The notes under the pieces were generated by a model that saw only the letters and a list, made by a program, of their open reading frames with translations, had not been told where the DNA came from and ran no database searches. A DNA stretch of 64,000 nucleotides from DATARH01 sp036268075 (GTDB lineage: Bacteria; Pseudomonadota; Alphaproteobacteria; ATCC43930; CGMCC-115725), in assembly GCA_036268075.1 (NCBI GenBank), contig DATAUV010000115.1, positions 21,642-85,641 on the forward strand. The letters are read 5' to 3'. Made by a program: the position numbers and the translations under genes. Position 1 is the stretch's first letter. Each line of letters begins with the position of its first letter. This document shows positions 1 to 13,772 of the stretch, one piece after another.

Positions 1-116
1 TGCCGGAGGCCGCAATCGTCCGCTTCACCGAGCAGGATGTCGTCCGCCACAACCTCGTCGCCCGCATCGTCGGCGCCTACGAAGCCCGCGACCGCGCCGG
101 ACGAGGGAATGACTAG
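1..116 (+). CDS. phoH: PhoH-like ATPase, C-terminal end (partial)
   Basis: Only the last 37 codons are present, read in the frame starting at base 3 and ending at the TAG at 114-116. The peptide contains FTEQDVVRHNLVARIV, which resembles the conserved C-terminal tail of PhoH-family ATPases (R-F-T-x-x-D-V-V-R-H-x-L-V). In alphaproteobacteria phoH usually lies directly upstream of ybeY, corC and lnt, and those three follow here in that order. PhoH proteins are cytosolic nucleoside triphosphatases linked to RNA metabolism. The catalytic domain is outside the window, so the call rests on the tail and on synteny. Confidence 0.8.
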   Translation, partial: PEAAIVRFTEQDVVRHNLVARIVGAYEARDRAGRGND

Positions 117-133
117 CGCCGTGGCCAGGGCAA

Positions 134-209
134 TGATGGGTTTCGCTGCGCTCTACCCATCCTACGAGCACCGGCGCCGTAGGATGGGTTGAGCATCGCG
201 AAACCCATC
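134..209. repeat. Inverted repeat, family F1, between phoH and ybeY
   Basis: Left arm GATGGGTTTCGCTGCGCTC...CCCATCCTACG (134-165) and right arm CGTAGGATGGGTTGAGC...GAAACCCATC (178-209) form a long imperfect palindrome. The same element occurs at 35723-35798 and 46624-46710. It fills the phoH-ybeY gap and is probably a REP-like interspersed palindrome. In-frame reading of it would extend ybeY upstream from a TTG at 189, which I do not accept as the start. Confidence 0.85.
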
Positions 210-221
210 GGGCATTCGCAT

Positions 222-707
222 ATGGGCCCCGCTTCGACGATCGACATCGCGGTCACCATCCATCACGGCGACTGGGGCGACTGCGCCCCCGCGGTCGAGG
301 CCGCCGCCCGCTTGGCCCTCGCCGGCGAAAGCGGCCCCGTCGCCGTCGACATCACCCTCACCGACGATCCCGAGCAGCAGCGCCTCAACCGCACCTGGCG
401 CGGCAAGGACGCGCCGACCAACGTCCTCGCCTTCCCCGGCGACGGACCGGTGCCCCCAGGCGCGCCGCAAACGGGGGCGCCGCGAATCCTCGGCGATGTC
501 GTGCTCGCGCTGTCGACGATCCGGCGCGAGGCGGCCGAGCAGGACAAGCCCTTTGCCGATCACCTGCGCCACCTCGTCGTTCACGGGGTATTGCACCTGC
601 TCGGCCACGATCACGACGAGCCGGCGGCGGCGGCCGCGATGGAGCGGCGCGAAATCGCGCTCCTGGCCGAATTAGGGGTACCGGATCCGTACCGCGACAC
701 CATTTGA
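222..707 (+). CDS. ybeY: Endoribonuclease YbeY (rRNA maturation)
   Basis: 161 residues from the ATG at 222. The family's zinc-binding signature H-G-x-L-H-L-x-G-H-D-H is visible as HGVLHLLGHDH at about residues 121-131. YbeY is a metal-dependent single-strand endoribonuclease needed for 16S rRNA 3' end processing and 70S quality control. An in-frame TTG at 189 lies inside the F1 repeat, so ATG 222 is preferred, although no clear Shine-Dalgarno precedes it. A good purine-rich site (GACGAGGGA, 102-108 region) precedes another ATG at 109 that overlaps the phoH stop but is now out of frame. corC follows after 24 bases. Function is secure; the start is uncertain. Confidence 0.93.
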   Translation: MGPASTIDIAVTIHHGDWGDCAPAVEAAARLALAGESGPVAVDITLTDDPEQQRLNRTWRGKDAPTNVLAFPGDGPVPPGAPQTGAPRILGDVVLALSTIRREAAEQDKPFADHLRHLVVHGVLHLLGHDHDEPAAAAAMERREIALLAELGVPDPYRDTI

Positions 708-731
708 AAGAGGAACAGGGGTCTCCCTTAG

Positions 732-1638
<907 letters not shown>

Positions 1639-1646
<8 letters not shown>

Positions 1647-3264
1647 GGCGGCGACCCTGCGGGTCCAGCCCGGCACTCGCATCGACACCCCGCTGAGCCG
1701 CCTCGCCTTTACCCTCGCCACCCTGCCCGCTTGGGGCCGCTACACGCTCGCCGTGCTGCTCGGCGCGCTGATGGCCGCGGCGATGCCGCCGGTCGATCTG
1801 TCGCCGGTCGTCTTCGTCGCCTTCCCCGGCCTCATCTGGCTCGACGAGGGGAGCCCGAGCGCCTGGGCCTCGTTCCGCCTCGGCTACGCGTTCGCCGCCG
1901 GGTTTTTCGTCGCCGGGATGTACTGGATCGCGGTCGCGCTGTTTGTCGACATCGCCCGGTATTGGTGGGCCTTGCCGTTCGCGGTATTCGGCGTGCCGAC
2001 GCTGCTGGCTTTCTTTCCGGCTGCGGCGATGGGCCTCCTCGGCCTCGCCACGCGGCGCTTCGGGCTTTCCGGCGTCGCCCGCGTGTGCCTTTTCGCCGTC
2101 TTGTGGTGCGTAGCGGAATGGACCCGCGGCCACATCATGACCGGGTTTCCCTGGAACCTCGTCGGCTATGCCTGGTCGGGCGGGTTTCCCGGTGCGCTCG
2201 CGCTGCTGCAGGTGACCGCCTGGACCGGCATCTACGGCCTCAGCTTCCTGACCACCCTCGCCGCCGCGGTGCTCGCCCTGCTCGGCGCGCCGGCGCCGGT
2301 GCCGCGCTCGATCCGGGGCACGACGATGCCGGTCATCGCCGCCGCGCTGATCCTCGGCATCCCCGCCGCGGCCGGGGCGATCCGGCTCGACCGCTCGCCG
2401 ACCGTGCTGACCGACACCGTGCTGCGGCTGGTGCAGCCCTCGATCCCGCAGACGCTGCGCTGGGATGCCGGCGCCGCCGAGGCGAATTTCCATCGCCTCG
2501 TCGAGCTCAGCGGCACCTCCGGCGGCCCGCCGCCCGCCGCCGTGCTGTGGCCGGAAGGCGCCGCGACCTTTTATCTCGAACGCGACGCCGCCCACCGCGA
2601 GGCCGCCGCCGGCGCCGCGCCCAAGGGCGGCTACCTGATCACCGGCGCGATCCGCAGCGACCCGCCGACCGGCCGGCCCACAGGCTATTTCAACAGCATC
2701 GAGGCGATCGACGGCGCCGGCACGATCCGAGCCACCTACGACAAGGCCCATCTCGTCCCGTTCGGCGAGTACATGCCGCTGCGCTGGCTGTTGCCGATCG
2801 ACGGCTTTATCGCCGGCAGCACCGACCTCAGCGCCGGCGACGGGCCGCACACGATCAGCCTGCCCGGCCTGCCGCCGTTCGCGCCGGCGGTGTGCTACGA
2901 GGCGATCTTTCCGCACACGATCGTCGACGAGCGCAATCGCCCCGACTGGATCCTCAACGTCACCAACGACGCCTGGTACGGCCGCAGCTCCGGCCCCTAC
3001 CAGCATTTCGCGATCGCCCGCACCCGCGCGATCGAGGAGGGGCTGCCGCTGGTGCGCGTCGGCAACAACGGGATCAGCGGCGTGGTCGACCCCGAGGGCC
3101 GCGTTATCGCCCATACGACGCTCGACGCGATCGGCTATGCCGACGTCACCCTGCCGCAGCCGCGCGGGAAGACGCTGTACGCCCGCGCCGACGACTGGAT
3201 TTTCGCGGCCCTTCTGCTGCTCGGCCTGATCCCCGCCTTGCTCCGGCCACGCGCCTACCGGTAG
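1639..3264 (+). CDS. lnt: Apolipoprotein N-acyltransferase Lnt
   Basis: 541 residues, a usual length. The N-terminal half has several hydrophobic helices (for example LAVLLGALMAAAMPPVDLSP and VFVAFPGLIWL), followed by a periplasmic nitrilase-type domain. The catalytic triad is visible: Glu306 (WPEGAATF), Lys369 (YDKAHLVPFGEYMP) and Cys419 (VCYEAIFP). Lnt transfers the third acyl chain from phospholipid to the N-terminal cysteine of lipoproteins in the inner membrane. The start overlaps the end of corC. The three small lipoproteins elsewhere in this window (45391, 50601, 52191) would be substrates of the same pathway. Confidence 0.96.
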
Positions 3265-3289
3265 CGTTCGGGCAACCGGAGAGCAAACA

Positions 3290-4597
3290 ATGCCCGCGAC
3301 GCCCCCGAACATCGTCTTCATCATGGCCGACGACCTCGGCTACGCGGATCTCTCGTGCTGCGGCCGGCGCGATTTCTCGACCCCGAACATCGATCGCATC
3401 GCCGAGCGCGGCGTGCGCTTCACCCAGGCCTATGCCAACTCCGCCGTGTGCTCGGCGACGCGGCTGGCGCTGATCACCGGCCGCTACCAGTACCGGCTGC
3501 CGCTCGGGCTCGAGGAGCCGCTCGCCGGCAAGACCGATATCGGACTGCCGCCCGAACACCCGACTCTCCCCTCGCTGCTGCGCGCGGCCGGGTATCGCAC
3601 GGCCCTCCTCGGCAAATGGCATCTCGGCGTGCTGCCGAATTTTGGGCCACTCAAAAGCGGTTATGAGAGCTTCTGGGGCATCCGCAGCGGCGCCATCGAC
3701 TACTACTCGCACCTGAATTCGCGCGGCACGCCCGATCTGTGGGACGGCGACGAGCCGACCGACCGGCCCGGCTACCTGACGGACCTCCTCGGCGACCGTG
3801 CCGTCGAGACGATCGAGCGCCGCACAAGCGCCGGCGAGCCGTTCTTCCTGAGCCTGCATTTCAACGCGCCGCATTGGCCGTGGGAAGCGCCCGGCGACGA
3901 GGCCGAATCCCAGCGCCTGCGCGGCGGCAATCTGCGCCATTACGACGGCGGCACCCAGCGCACCTACGCCCGCATGGTGCAGGCGATGGACCGCCAGGTC
4001 GGCCGGGTCCTGCAGGCGCTCGACACGAGCGGCGCGGCCGGCAACACGATCGTGATCTTCACCAGCGACAATGGCGGCGGGCGGTTCTCCGACACGTGGC
4101 CGTTCACCGGCGTCAAGACCGAGCTGCTCGAAGGCGGGTTGCGGGTCCCGGCGCTGGTCTGCTGGCCCGAGCGCGTCCCCGCCGGCCGCACGAGCGATCA
4201 GGTCATGGTCACGATGGACTGGTTCCCGACACTCCTCGAAGCCGCCGGCGCCGCGCCGGACCCCGAATATCCCGCCGACGGCATCAGCCTGCTGCCGGGT
4301 TTGGCCGACGGCGCCGCCCCAATCCCGCGCAAGCTGTTCTGGCGCTACAAGACGAATGCGCAGCAGGCCCTGCGCGACGGCGACTTCAAATACCTGAAGA
4401 TTCGCGACAACACCTATCTGTTCGACGTCGTCGGCGACCCGCGCGAGCGCGCCAACCTCAAGGGCCGCCGCACCGAAATCTTCGACCGCCTCGTCGCCGA
4501 GTGGAGCGCGTGGAACGCCGCGATGCTCCCCGAAATCCCCGACAGCTTCGGCGAGGTGTTCACCGCCGCCGACCTGGCGGACCACATCGGCTCCTAG
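3290..4597 (+). CDS. Sulfatase (arylsulfatase family, formylglycine type)
   Basis: 435 residues. The N-terminus NIVFIMADDLGYAD supplies the metal-binding aspartates, and CSATRLALITGRY at Cys54 is the C-x-[PA]-x-R site where cysteine is converted to formylglycine. TSDNGGG further on contributes more metal ligands. No signal peptide is visible, so it may be cytosolic. Alanine replaces the usual proline at the third position of the motif, a known variant. It follows lnt after 25 bases and could share its transcript, though it is not a usual member of this operon. The substrate (sulfate ester or related) cannot be told. A TGCCGG/CCGGCA stem-loop (4599-4619) follows the stop. Confidence 0.88.
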   Translation: MPATPPNIVFIMADDLGYADLSCCGRRDFSTPNIDRIAERGVRFTQAYANSAVCSATRLALITGRYQYRLPLGLEEPLAGKTDIGLPPEHPTLPSLLRAAGYRTALLGKWHLGVLPNFGPLKSGYESFWGIRSGAIDYYSHLNSRGTPDLWDGDEPTDRPGYLTDLLGDRAVETIERRTSAGEPFFLSLHFNAPHWPWEAPGDEAESQRLRGGNLRHYDGGTQRTYARMVQAMDRQVGRVLQALDTSGAAGNTIVIFTSDNGGGRFSDTWPFTGVKTELLEGGLRVPALVCWPERVPAGRTSDQVMVTMDWFPTLLEAAGAAPDPEYPADGISLLPGLADGAAPIPRKLFWRYKTNAQQALRDGDFKYLKIRDNTYLFDVVGDPRERANLKGRRTEIFDRLVAEWSAWNAAMLPEIPDSFGEVFTAADLADHIGS

Positions 4598-4653
4598 CTG
4601 CCGGCCCCTCCGTCCGGCAACTCAGGGTTGCCGCGGCTCCCCAGGCCACCGGC

Positions 4654-4683
4654 TTGACCGCATACCATCGTGTGCTCTATCAA
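4654..4683 (+). promoter_or_regulatory. Candidate sigma-70 promoter for the Xre regulator
   Basis: TTGACC (4654-4659) and TATCAA (4678-4683) are separated by 18 bases. Transcription would start near 4690, just upstream of ATG 4715. This supports that ATG over the alternative one at 4670, which would lie inside the promoter. Pattern match only. Confidence 0.45.
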
Positions 4684-4714
4684 CATCGCCTGCTACCTTG
4701 GCGAGCAAGCACAT

Positions 4715-5173
4715 ATGGCCCTCACCCGACTGCCGCGGCGCCCCGGCCGCCGCAAGACCGACAAGCCCAACCCGATCGACATCCATGTCGGCTCGCGCAT
4801 CCGGCTTCGCCGCAACATGCTGGCGCTGAGCCAGGAAAAGCTCGGCGAGGCGATCGGCCTCACCTTCCAGCAGGTGCAGAAATACGAGCGCGGCGCCAAC
4901 CGGGTCGGCGCGAGCCGGCTGCACGAGCTGAGCCGCGTGCTCGACGTGCCGGTGTCGTTCTTCTTCGACGATCTCGATCCGGTCCGCGCGCCCGCGCTGC
5001 AGGGCTTCTCCGAATCGCCGGGCGAGGGCTTCGACAACGACCCGCTGCGCAAGCGGGAGACGCTCGAACTCGTCAGCGCCTATTACGAGATCGAGGACGT
5101 GGTGCTGCGCCGCCGCCTGTTCGATCTGGTCAAGGCACTGGTCGCGACGGCGGGAGAAACGGCGGAGGCCTGA
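4715..5173 (+). CDS. Xre/HTH_3-family transcriptional regulator upstream of metK
   Basis: 152 residues. An HTH_3 domain (about residues 20-80) contains IRLRRNMLALSQEKLGEAIG and LTFQQVQKYERGANRVGASR, followed by VLDVPVSFFFDDLD and a short C-terminal regulatory part. This SinR-like family is common and highly conserved in alphaproteobacteria. The ATG at 4715 is chosen because the core motif begins shortly after it and a candidate promoter lies upstream. It lies 107 bases before metK. A perfect 18-base palindrome between the two genes (5179-5196) may be its own or another regulator's target. Confidence 0.88.
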   Translation: MALTRLPRRPGRRKTDKPNPIDIHVGSRIRLRRNMLALSQEKLGEAIGLTFQQVQKYERGANRVGASRLHELSRVLDVPVSFFFDDLDPVRAPALQGFSESPGEGFDNDPLRKRETLELVSAYYEIEDVVLRRRLFDLVKALVATAGETAEA

Positions 5174-5178
5174 CGGCC

Positions 5179-5251
5179 GCCCGATCGCGATCGGGCTTGA
5201 CGCCGGCCCCGCCAGATTCGACAACGACGCCACGCCGCCCGCCTGGGCGGC
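5179..5251 (+). promoter_or_regulatory. metK leader: perfect palindrome plus G/C hairpin
   Basis: A perfect 18-base palindrome GCCCGATCGCGATCGGGC (5179-5196) directly abuts TTGACG (5197-5202), a plausible -35 hexamer. A second structure, GCCGCCC/GGGCGGC with a four-base loop (5234-5251), lies 29 bases before the metK TTG start. I could not match this leader to a known SAM riboswitch class. It may be a terminator of the regulator gene, an operator, or an RNA element; the sequence alone does not decide. Confidence 0.4.
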
Positions 5252-5280
5252 CGGGTTTATGTGACTAGGGGGACCGTCCT

Positions 5281-6441
<1,161 letters not shown>

Positions 6442-6472
6442 TCAGAAACCTGTTGACCAAGGGCCTTTTGAC

Positions 6473-7147
6473 TTGGGCCCGCTGCGCCTCTACGGACGCC
6501 GCCGCGGACGGCCGTTGCGCGCGGGGCAGCAGCGCCTCACCGAGACCCTGCTGCCCGAGCTGAGGTTCGGCCTGCCGGTCGACCTGGCGACGCTGTTCCC
6601 GCGCCCGGTCGCGGCGATCTGGCTCGAAATCGGCTTCGGCGGCGGCGAACACCTCGCCGCGCAGGCCGAGGCCAACCCGGATATCGGCTTCATCGGCAGC
6701 GAGGTCTTCGAAAACGGCGTCGCCCGCCTCACCTCGGCGATCGCGAACCGCAACCTCGTCAACATCCGCATCTTTCCCGAAGATGCCCGCGTGCTGCTCG
6801 CCGCCCTGCCCGCCAACTCGGTCGCCCGAACCTTTATCCTGTTCCCCGACCCGTGGCCCAAGGCACGCCACCACAAGCGCCGCCTGATCGCCCCGCCGAC
6901 CCTCGATCGGCTCGCCCATTTGATGCCCCCCGGCGCCGAGCTCCGCCTCGCCACCGACGACCCCGACTATCTCGCCTGGATGCTCGAAGCCGCGACCGTT
7001 CACCCCGCCTTCCGCTGGACCGCCCGCCGCCCGGAAGACTGGCGCACCCGTCCCGAAGACTGGCCGCCTACCCGCTACGAGGAAAAAGCCAAAGCGGCCG
7101 GAAGGACGCCGGCGTTTCTGCGGTTCGTCAGGCGGCGCGAGGCCTGA
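6473..7147 (+). CDS. trmB: tRNA (guanine-N7-)-methyltransferase TrmB
   Basis: 224 residues from a TTG at 6473. WLEIGFGGGEHLAAQA (about residues 50-65) is the SAM-binding motif I. TFILFPDPWPKARHHKRRL is the TrmB-specific PDPWPK(x)HxKRR motif that places tRNA G46. ATDDPDYLAWML is motif-like downstream. It methylates N7 of guanosine 46 in tRNA. It lies 31 bases after metK, as in related genomes. The start is uncertain: no ATG or GTG is available near LRLYGRRRG, the usual N-terminal signature. The last 20 bases overlap the 3' end of the convergent antitoxin gene. Confidence 0.94.
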   Translation: MGPLRLYGRRRGRPLRAGQQRLTETLLPELRFGLPVDLATLFPRPVAAIWLEIGFGGGEHLAAQAEANPDIGFIGSEVFENGVARLTSAIANRNLVNIRIFPEDARVLLAALPANSVARTFILFPDPWPKARHHKRRLIAPPTLDRLAHLMPPGAELRLATDDPDYLAWMLEAATVHPAFRWTARRPEDWRTRPEDWPPTRYEEKAKAAGRTPAFLRFVRRREA

Positions 7148-7430
7148 TCTCGACCTGCACGTCGACCTCCTGGCCGAGCTTGCCGAGAATGACGATCAGG
7201 CGATCGATCGTGAATCGGTCGAGTTTGACGTTGCGAATGCGGGAGAACTCCGAAGCGGCGACGCCGGTCTGAGCCTGAGCCGCCCGCACGGTGAGCCCAC
7301 GGTCATCGAGCACCGCGATGATCTTCGCCGCCAGTATCGCCCTCGCCTGCTCGAGATCGGCGTTCGGATCGCCGAAGTCGCGAAACACATTGCCGCTGCC
7401 GCGCATCAGTTCGAGATCGTCATCGCTCAT
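7128..7430 (-). CDS. higA: HigA-like XRE antitoxin
   Basis: 100 residues with a helix-turn-helix (about residues 45-90): LTVRAAQAQTGVAASEFSRI and KLDRFTIDRLIVIL. It matches XRE antitoxins whose genes follow a HigB/RelE toxin. Its start overlaps the toxin stop by ATGA, and its own 3' end overlaps trmB by 20 bases on the opposite strand, suggesting that the module was captured tightly in the trmB-rimP gap. It should neutralise the toxin and repress the operon at the palindrome at 7782-7797. Confidence 0.85.
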   Translation of the reverse strand: MSDDDLELMRGSGNVFRDFGDPNADLEQARAILAAKIIAVLDDRGLTVRAAQAQTGVAASEFSRIRNVKLDRFTIDRLIVILGKLGQEVDVQVEIRPRAA

Positions 7431-7771
7431 CGCTGAGCCTCCCTCAGCCGCCTGACCCGCTCGCGGATGCGTTCCACATCCTCTCGCGGCGTCTTGATCC
7501 CCGTCTTCGACTTCTTCTGGAAGCCGTCGATCACCACCACGTCGGGGCCGAGTTGCACCGCATATACAACGCGAAAAGCGTCACCCCGATGCCGCAGCGC
7601 TATCTCGAACACGCCGCCTTCGACCCCCTTGAACGGCTTCGCCTTATCGGCCTTGCTGCCTTCAGCGGCGATGGTAAGCGCGCGGCGAACGTCGAGTTGC
7701 ACGATTTGCGGAGACATCTCGAATTCTCTTAACGCAGCCCTCAGCCACGAGACTGCTCGAGAGTTTCGCAT
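7427..7771 (-). CDS. higB: HigB-like toxin (RelE/ParE superfamily, Gp49-like)
   Basis: 114 residues from the ATG at 7771. The core GGVFEIALRHRGDAFRVVYAV followed by VVVIDGFQKKSKTGIKTP is the phage Gp49-like/HigB fold with conserved F-x-K-K-S-x-K-T. These toxins are ribosome-dependent mRNA interferases. An in-frame TTG at 7807 would add 12 residues but overlaps the promoter/operator, so ATG 7771 is preferred. The toxin precedes the antitoxin, the usual order in higBA and opposite to most other TA pairs. Confidence 0.85.
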   Translation of the reverse strand: MRNSRAVSWLRAALREFEMSPQIVQLDVRRALTIAAEGSKADKAKPFKGVEGGVFEIALRHRGDAFRVVYAVQLGPDVVVIDGFQKKSKTGIKTPREDVERIRERVRRLREAQR

Positions 7772-7778
7772 CGCAGCG

Positions 7779-7807
7779 ATATTGACAGATTTGTCAACAT
7801 CTGCCAA
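7779..7807 (-). promoter_or_regulatory. higBA promoter with overlapping operator palindrome
   Basis: On the minus strand TTGGCA (7807-7802) and CAATAT (7784-7779) are 17 bases apart. Within the spacer lies a perfect palindrome TTGACA-GATT-TGTCAA (7782-7797), well placed for HigA autorepression. The predicted transcription start (about 7772) falls at the toxin ATG, so the message may be leaderless. Confidence 0.6.
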
Positions 7808-7839
7808 GGCTCACCAATCGGGTATCAAGCACCTGATAA

Positions 7840-7923
7840 CCCCGATCTCCCTTGCCACTCGCGGCATCGGGGCTATATATGACCCAACAACATCAAGTGG
7901 GCCGCCGGCCCACTTTTTATTTG
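7840..7923 (+). promoter_or_regulatory. rimP leader: promoter and intrinsic terminator-like hairpin
   Basis: AAGTGGGCC/GGCCCACTT (7895-7915, three-base loop) is followed by a T-rich run, an intrinsic terminator 32 bases before the rimP start. TTGCCA (7852-7857) and TATATA (7874-7879) make a candidate promoter with a 16-base spacer. A second stem, CCCCGAT/ATCGGGG (7840-7846 with 7866-7872), would form only in transcripts that start further upstream. From memory, an alphaproteobacterial 'rimP leader' attenuator with a terminator at its 3' end has been described; this fits it in position. Confidence 0.6.
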
Positions 7924-7946
7924 CGGCAACCAGAGCGCCACCAGAT

Positions 7947-8435
7947 TTGTCGATCGACCCGAACGCCATTGCCCAAATCATCGAGCCCTCGCTCGAAGCG
8001 ATGGGATATCGTCTCGTCCGCGTCGCCGCCACCGGCCAGCGCGGCGGCAATCTGCAGATCATGGTCGAGCGCATCGACGAGGCCGGCATGACGGTCGACG
8101 ATTGCGCCCTGATCAGCCGCTCGGTCTCCGCCCTCCTCGATGTCGCCGACCCGATCGCGGAGCCCTATACCCTTGAGGTCAGCTCGCCGGGCATCGACCG
8201 ACCGCTGGTGCGGCCCGAGGATTACGACCGCTATGCCGGGTTTGAAGCCCGCATCGATCTGAACCACCTGCATGACGGCCGCAAGCGGTTTCGCGGTCGC
8301 CTGCTGGGCCGCGTCGACGGCCACATCCGCCTTGGCACCGAAACCGGCGAGGCCTTGCTGCCACTCGACGACGTGGCCCGCGCCAAGCTTCTGTTGACGG
8401 ACGATTTGATCGCCGCCGCGGCGAAAACCCACTAG
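7947..8435 (+). CDS. rimP: Ribosome maturation factor RimP
   Basis: 162 residues from a TTG at 7947; the frame is open further upstream but that part runs through the leader hairpin. IIEPSLEAMGYRLVRV and DCALISRSVSALLDV, then YTLEVSSPGIDRPL, are the hallmark RimP N-terminal segments, followed by an Sm-like C-terminal domain (GRLLGRVDGHIRL). RimP binds the 30S subunit during assembly. It heads the rimP-nusA-ylxR-infB operon, and nusA starts 17 bases downstream. TTG is chosen because no ATG or GTG lies in frame between the terminator and the conserved core. Confidence 0.92.
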   Translation: MSIDPNAIAQIIEPSLEAMGYRLVRVAATGQRGGNLQIMVERIDEAGMTVDDCALISRSVSALLDVADPIAEPYTLEVSSPGIDRPLVRPEDYDRYAGFEARIDLNHLHDGRKRFRGRLLGRVDGHIRLGTETGEALLPLDDVARAKLLLTDDLIAAAAKTH

Positions 8436-8451
8436 CGCACGAGAACCGGCC

Positions 8452-9998
<1,547 letters not shown>

Positions 9999-10002
<4 letters not shown>

Positions 10003-10649
10003 AGAGCGACGACGCCCCCCTTCCCGGCGACCCGCATCGCCGCTGCATCGTCACCGGCGAGCTGCACGATCGCGGCGCCTTGCTGCGCTTTGTCGTGGCG
10101 CCGGATGGCGAGCTGGTGCCCGATGTCGCCGCGCGCCTGCCCGGTCGGGGTTTGTGGTTGACGCCGCGCCGGGATATAGTGGACCGGGCAGTGGCGAAGC
10201 GGCTCTTCGCGCGGGCGGCGCGGCGACCGATCTCGGTGCCGCAAGGGTTGGCTGACCGCATCGAGGCATTGCTGGCGCAGCGTTGCTGCGACGCGTTGGG
10301 GCTCGCGCGGCGTGCCGGACAGGCGATCGCCGGCTTTGAGCGGGTTGCCGACGCGGCGCGGCACGGACGGGTGGGGCTTCTCGTCTTCGCGCTCGACGGC
10401 GCCGAAGGCGGGCGCCGCAAGGTCGCCGCGCTGGGGCGCGAAGTGCCTTCGGCCGGCGGCTTGACGGGGGCGGAGTTGGGCGCGGCATTTGGCCGTGACC
10501 GCGTCGCCCATGTCGCGATAGGACCGGGTCCGCTGGCGGACCGGCTGATGACGGATATGCGTCGGATCGCGGGGTTCCGCGCCGGCGCGACGGTGAACGA
10601 TTTGACGAGCCCGGCGGTAGCGGGGAACGGCGAGAGGACGGTAGCGTAG
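9999..10649 (+). CDS. ylxR: YlxR/RnpM-type RNA-binding protein with C-terminal L7Ae-like part
   Basis: 216 residues from a GTG overlapping the nusA stop. RRCIVTGELHDRGALLRFVV and LPGRGLWLTPRRDIVDRAV form the YlxR (DUF448) fold. The remainder, CDALGLARRAGQAIAGFERV and GLLVFALDGAEGG, resembles the L7Ae/L30e-like domain that alphaproteobacteria carry fused behind it. YlxR homologues bind RNase P RNA or regulate transcription; the exact role in this group is not established. The position between nusA and infB is universal for this family. Confidence 0.9.
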
Positions 10650-10652
10650 CGA

Positions 10653-13277
<2,625 letters not shown>

Positions 13278-13284
13278 ACATCCA

Positions 13285-13346
13285 GTGGACCGCGGGCGTC
13301 CCGCCCGCATCTTCCGCCTATTGCGGGCGGGACGCCCGCGGTCCAC
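13285..13346. repeat. Inverted repeat, family F2, between infB and rbfA
   Basis: A near-perfect 26-base inverted repeat: GTGGACCGCGGGCGTCCCGC... on the left (13285-13310) and its complement on the right (13321-13346), loop about 10 bases. Related copies occur at 19411-19501, 22695-22752 and 57131-57190. It lies inside the infB-rbfA operon, so the transcript would carry a very strong hairpin but has no T-run after it. Confidence 0.9.
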
Positions 13347-13355
13347 CTAACGCCC

Positions 13356-13772
13356 ATGCCCCGCAAACACCGCGACCATTCCGGCCCGCACGAGGCGAGC
13401 CAGCGCCAGCTTCGCGTCGGCGAGGAACTGCGCCACGTCCTCGCCGAGCTTCTGCGCCCGGGCGAGCTACGCGATCCCGCGCTCGCCGACGCCAGCGTCA
13501 CCGTGACCGAGGTGCGCCTCTCCCCCGACCTCAAGAACGCGACGGCGTTCGTCATGCCCCTCGGCGGCGGCAACATCGACGAGATTCTCGCCGGCCTCAA
13601 ACGCAGCGCCCCCTACCTCAAATCCCGCGTCGCCCACACCGTCGCCTTGCGCTACGCGCCGAACCTGGTCTTCGCCCTCGATCGCGCCTTCGACAGCGCC
13701 GCCCATATCAACGAGCTCCTGTCCCGCCCGGACATCGCCCGCGACCTCGCCCCTCGCTCCGAAGACGAGTGA
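13356..13772 (+). CDS. rbfA: 30S ribosome-binding factor RbfA
   Basis: 138 residues. SQRQLRVGEELRHVLAELL at the N-terminus and VTVTEVRLSPDLKNATAFVM in the middle are RbfA signatures of a KH-like fold. RbfA binds 16S rRNA helix 1 during late 30S assembly and is needed for cold growth. The stop TGA shares its last base with the truB ATG (TGATG), so the two are coupled. The short N-terminal basic stretch MPRKHRDHSG is common in alphaproteobacterial forms. Confidence 0.95.
   Translation: MPRKHRDHSGPHEASQRQLRVGEELRHVLAELLRPGELRDPALADASVTVTEVRLSPDLKNATAFVMPLGGGNIDEILAGLKRSAPYLKSRVAHTVALRYAPNLVFALDRAFDSAAHINELLSRPDIARDLAPRSEDE

Noticed and set aside
5179..5280. Possible SAM riboswitch before metK
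   Set aside because: I compared it by eye with SAM-II, SAM-V and SAM/SAH conserved cores and did not find them. The structures are simple palindromes.
13285..13346. F2 hairpin as an intrinsic terminator after infB
   Set aside because: The hairpin is strong but lacks a T-run and belongs to a repeat family found at unrelated sites.
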